Source: Aulostomus chinensis
Lineage: Eukaryota > Chordata > Actinopteri > Syngnathiformes > Aulostomidae
Assembly: GCA_037954235.1 (NCBI GenBank)
Contig: JBBMOA010000020.1
Span: 16,807,177 to 16,871,176, forward strand
DNA length: 64,000 nucleotides
Reading direction: 5' to 3'
This document shows, piece by piece, positions 61,076 through 64,000 of the stretch. The translations under genes and the position numbers were made by a program. Numbering within the stretch: position 1 is the first letter of the stretch; each line of letters opens with the position of its first letter. Under the pieces are notes generated by a model. The model was not told the origin of the DNA, did no database searches, and saw nothing but the letters and a program-made list of their open reading frames with translations.

Positions 61076-64000
61076 AGGTTGAAACTAGTTAGTTTTAAAT
61101 GAGGGATGAAGAGGTAAGTTGAGATAAAATAAGTTGTTTTTTTTTTTGCATGATGACTTTTACTACTAGACAACCTAATTAAACCCACTTTAAAATAAAA
61201 TAAAAAAAAACAAACTTGGTTGGTCTTGTTCCTATGAAAGTAAACAGGGAATTGCCCGATTGTGTTTCCTGTTGCATCATAAATGTATGGTTGTCAGAGT
61301 GTTGTCAAAGCATATGTGGGTCCAAGTTGGGAATGGCACAAGTTCGTTCGTGTTTCGTCACGTTGATCAGAACCAGAGCCGATAAACACCCGTGTCTGCT
61401 GCTGGGTGTTCGCGAGTCCTCACAGGTTGTTGTATTTTATTTATTTATTTTGCCAGGGGCTCAAAAAAAATCACAGTGAAGCAGCTTTTACGACTGAACT
61501 TTCTCCAAATTCCACTCCAAGGTCATGCTTTTCTCTTGAAAATCCTGAATATTAATCCGTATGCTTGAAGGATTAACATAACAAATTGAAATGACTTTGA
61601 GAAATCCCATTAGGTTCTTAAGCACTGTACTGACACCACAGGTGTTGACGCCTGTTTGGAATTGTGTATTCTACTGACAGTGTGCAAGCGTGACTAATCC
61701 ATTAGTGTCCGTGACAACCGAATCTCCTCCTCTGTATTTGTAGGATGCACAAACACACAGTCTGGATGATATTTGCTTTACTCAAGGGGAAGAGGAACCG
61801 TTTTACAAGTCAGTGAAAACATAAAAAGATCCATGCGAGGACACCCGTGAAGTCGCTCCTCAGTTATTTGGCCAGTAGGAAACTGACATGTTCTGCACTT
61901 CCCCCGTTGTCATCTGTTGAGGTCAAAGCCACTGGCAGGAGGAAGGAGGACGCAGCGTGTGCCTGGAGTACAAGCCTTCCCTTCGTATCACATCACAGCG
62001 ATGCAGGAAGAACCTCTCTGCATCTCAGAAGTCGCACGATGCCCTTGGCAGCAAGGGCGTCCATCCTGTACATCCTGTCTCCATTTATAATCAGAGCTTG
62101 AGGAACAGTCTCATCCTTTAAATCTTTATTTTTGGGTTTAGGATCGTTTGTTGTTGTTGTTTTTGCCTTGCTGGAGCTTTAAATGTATCAAAAACAAAAA
62201 AAGCTAAACTTAATTTAGCTTCTATTTTGTTTTTAAGAAACTGAATCCAAAATCTAAATGCCGCCTGTATTGCAGGATTCAGGAATTAGTGGACTCACAC
62301 AGTCATTAGAGTGGACCGGATGGGGACGCTGGCAGCAAATACCGCTTATACTTCCATTAAAGCTGACAGGGGCTTGACTGAATGACATGCAGGAGCCAGT
62401 AGTGTCAGCTAGAACTGCCCCTCAAGGAACAATTATCTCTCGGTGGCTCATTAAGACTCAGGAATCTTTGAGTCGGGGATGCCAGGGAGGGAGGAGTGGG
62501 AAAGGAGGGAGGGGTGGGAGTTGGGGCGGGGGGGTTATTCAAGATAATGGAGCGAATGTGTCAAGGACAGAGATGAAGGGGTGAGCATATTTAAATGATT
62601 CCCATGCTTTTAATGTGATAAGATAGGATAATTAGGACCTGATGAAGCATTTGAAAGTACATTGTGACGTGGAATGAAAGTGGGACCAATACGGCTCTGA
62701 TATTCCAGCACCAAAATACACTCTGCACCAATGCAGATAGTTTCAAGATATGTATTTCTTAACTTTCCATCACTGAAATAATCAGTAGCAGTGTGCCTCT
62801 GCGGAGGAAACACCTCCATCACTGTCAGGTTACCTAATTTAATATGATGCCTGGAGGGAAAGGTTGGATTAGCATACAGCCCCTGACCTTTTACTGCTCT
62901 GCCCTGTTTACATCATTGATGAAAAATACAGGATTGCTGCGCCAGGATCAGACGCAAACAGAAGGAAGTCACTGGCGAGACACGTCCCACTTTATTAGAA
63001 TCTATTATTGCGATAATCGTGACTTTTTTCCCTCAGTTGGATTTCACCTGTTTTAAGAGGTCCACACAATAATGAATTGAAGTGTTTCATCGTCTTCATT
63101 TCCACACCCGCTTTGCTTATTTTTTTTTTACATTTTATTTAATCATACACCAATTTATTTATTTTTTTGGCTGATATCCGATGCGCTGACAATTCGCCAA
63201 TGTCGATATTATCTGGGCGACAACATCTTTTTTGTTTTTTTTTCAATTTTTGATATTCATGTTTTGAACATCCTGAAAAACACACAAAAGCATTTTTATA
63301 GTTGGGATGCAACATAATGTCGGCAGTCATCGCTACACATGTAAGTGGGTTGAATGAAGTCCACGGTTCTGTTTCTCTTTTTGTTTTTTTGTTTTCTGTT
63401 GGTGATGGTTCGGTTTGGTTCTTTTTGACTTTTGTATATTTTTAAGAAGAAAAACATCCTCCCCATGAGCTGAAATGACCAAAAAAATAATAATAATAAA
63501 ATTCACATTTCAGAACTGCAGCCCGTTCATATTGAACCTTGGGCTGCGTAGTGGAAAGGTTTGTTGTTGTTGTTTTTTTTTACAACTCGTGGTTTTGTCA
63601 AATTAGTTTCACTTCATCCTCCGTCTTAACCTTTTTCTATTTGTTGTTGTTGCCTTTGTGTACTCAACCTGTCAGCTTTGTTAAGTCTTAAGATAATAAA
63701 GAAGAAGCTGCTGTCAAATAGATTTAAACAACTGTAAAATAAAGCCTCAAACTATAACAGCCAAGACCTTTGTTTCCAGTAGATCTTTACTCACAGTAAA
63801 AGAAGAAACATTGCTGCAGTTATTACATTTTGCACTCATCGAGGTCTCAACTTTCAATATGGAGCACAGGAGCAATTGGATCTGTGTTTGCTCCTAGCTG
63901 AGCTCCTGCAGAACAGATTTCTCATCTATACGCCGTGTAATTCGGCCTCACGCTCGTCAGTCCCGCCGACGGAGGATAGATGAGATGATAAGATGCTGCA

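Larger units (their letters stand above)
55636..64000 (+). other. ldlrap1 first intron (left 8.4 kb)
   Basis: No coding exon is recognised on either strand. It contains a palindromic GC/TG block (55681-55745), a CTT array, SINE copies at 58150-58530, 60097-60225 and 60968-61075, (GT)n at 58966-58991, a C run at 59628-59638 and transposon-like patches near 59808-59860 and 63160-63225. The rest is ordinary AT-rich intron. Confidence 0.7.

Overview
This is a vertebrate nuclear genome window, most likely from a ray-finned (percomorph-type) teleost. The evidence is split genes with canonical GT/AG introns, abundant CA/GT microsatellites, fish-type tRNA-derived SINEs and hAT-like transposon remnants, and the fish-like protein sequences. 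Genus and species cannot be read from the sequence. Gene identities rest on recalled vertebrate family sequences; no search was run.

Layout. (1) 1-18340, + strand: the 3' two thirds of snx17 (sorting nexin 17). Twelve coding exons are present, from the end of the PX domain to the stop codon at 15651-15653, plus a 3'UTR of about 2.7 kb. The first exons lie to the left of the window. (2) 18790-27950, - strand: znf513, an eight-finger C2H2 protein, convergent with snx17. It has a non-coding first exon, a 40-nt start exon encoding MPRKKQQNPQPVK, and three further coding exons. snx17 and znf513 are also neighbours in mammals. (3) About 28195-28770, - strand: an unrecognised possible small gene with a CCGGAA-rich start region, a 48-codon ORF and a polyA signal. 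(4) 29440-53220, + strand: a complete RNF19-family RBR E3 ubiquitin ligase with a GC-rich non-coding exon 1 and nine coding exons (658 aa). It has RING1-IBR-RING2 and two membrane segments, but arginine replaces the usual catalytic-site histidine of RING2. (5) 55256-64000, + strand: the first coding exon of ldlrap1 (ARH, the LDL-receptor adaptor) in a CpG-rich region, followed by the left part of a large intron that runs off the window.

Functional relations. SNX17 and LDLRAP1 both recognise NPxY-type tails of LDL-receptor-family cargo, at endosomes and at clathrin-coated pits respectively. The RNF19 protein is expected at endomembranes and ZNF513 in the nucleus. I see no sign that these genes form a system, no virus or bacterial-type operon, no CRISPR and no functional tRNA or rRNA gene. 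Sequence outside the exons is intron, UTR and intergenic DNA rich in simple repeats and SINE/hAT fragments.

Most worth a second look: the His-to-Arg change at the RING2 active site, the possible small minus-strand gene at 28.2-28.8 kb, the znf513 micro-exon, and several structure-forming repeats in or beside exons.
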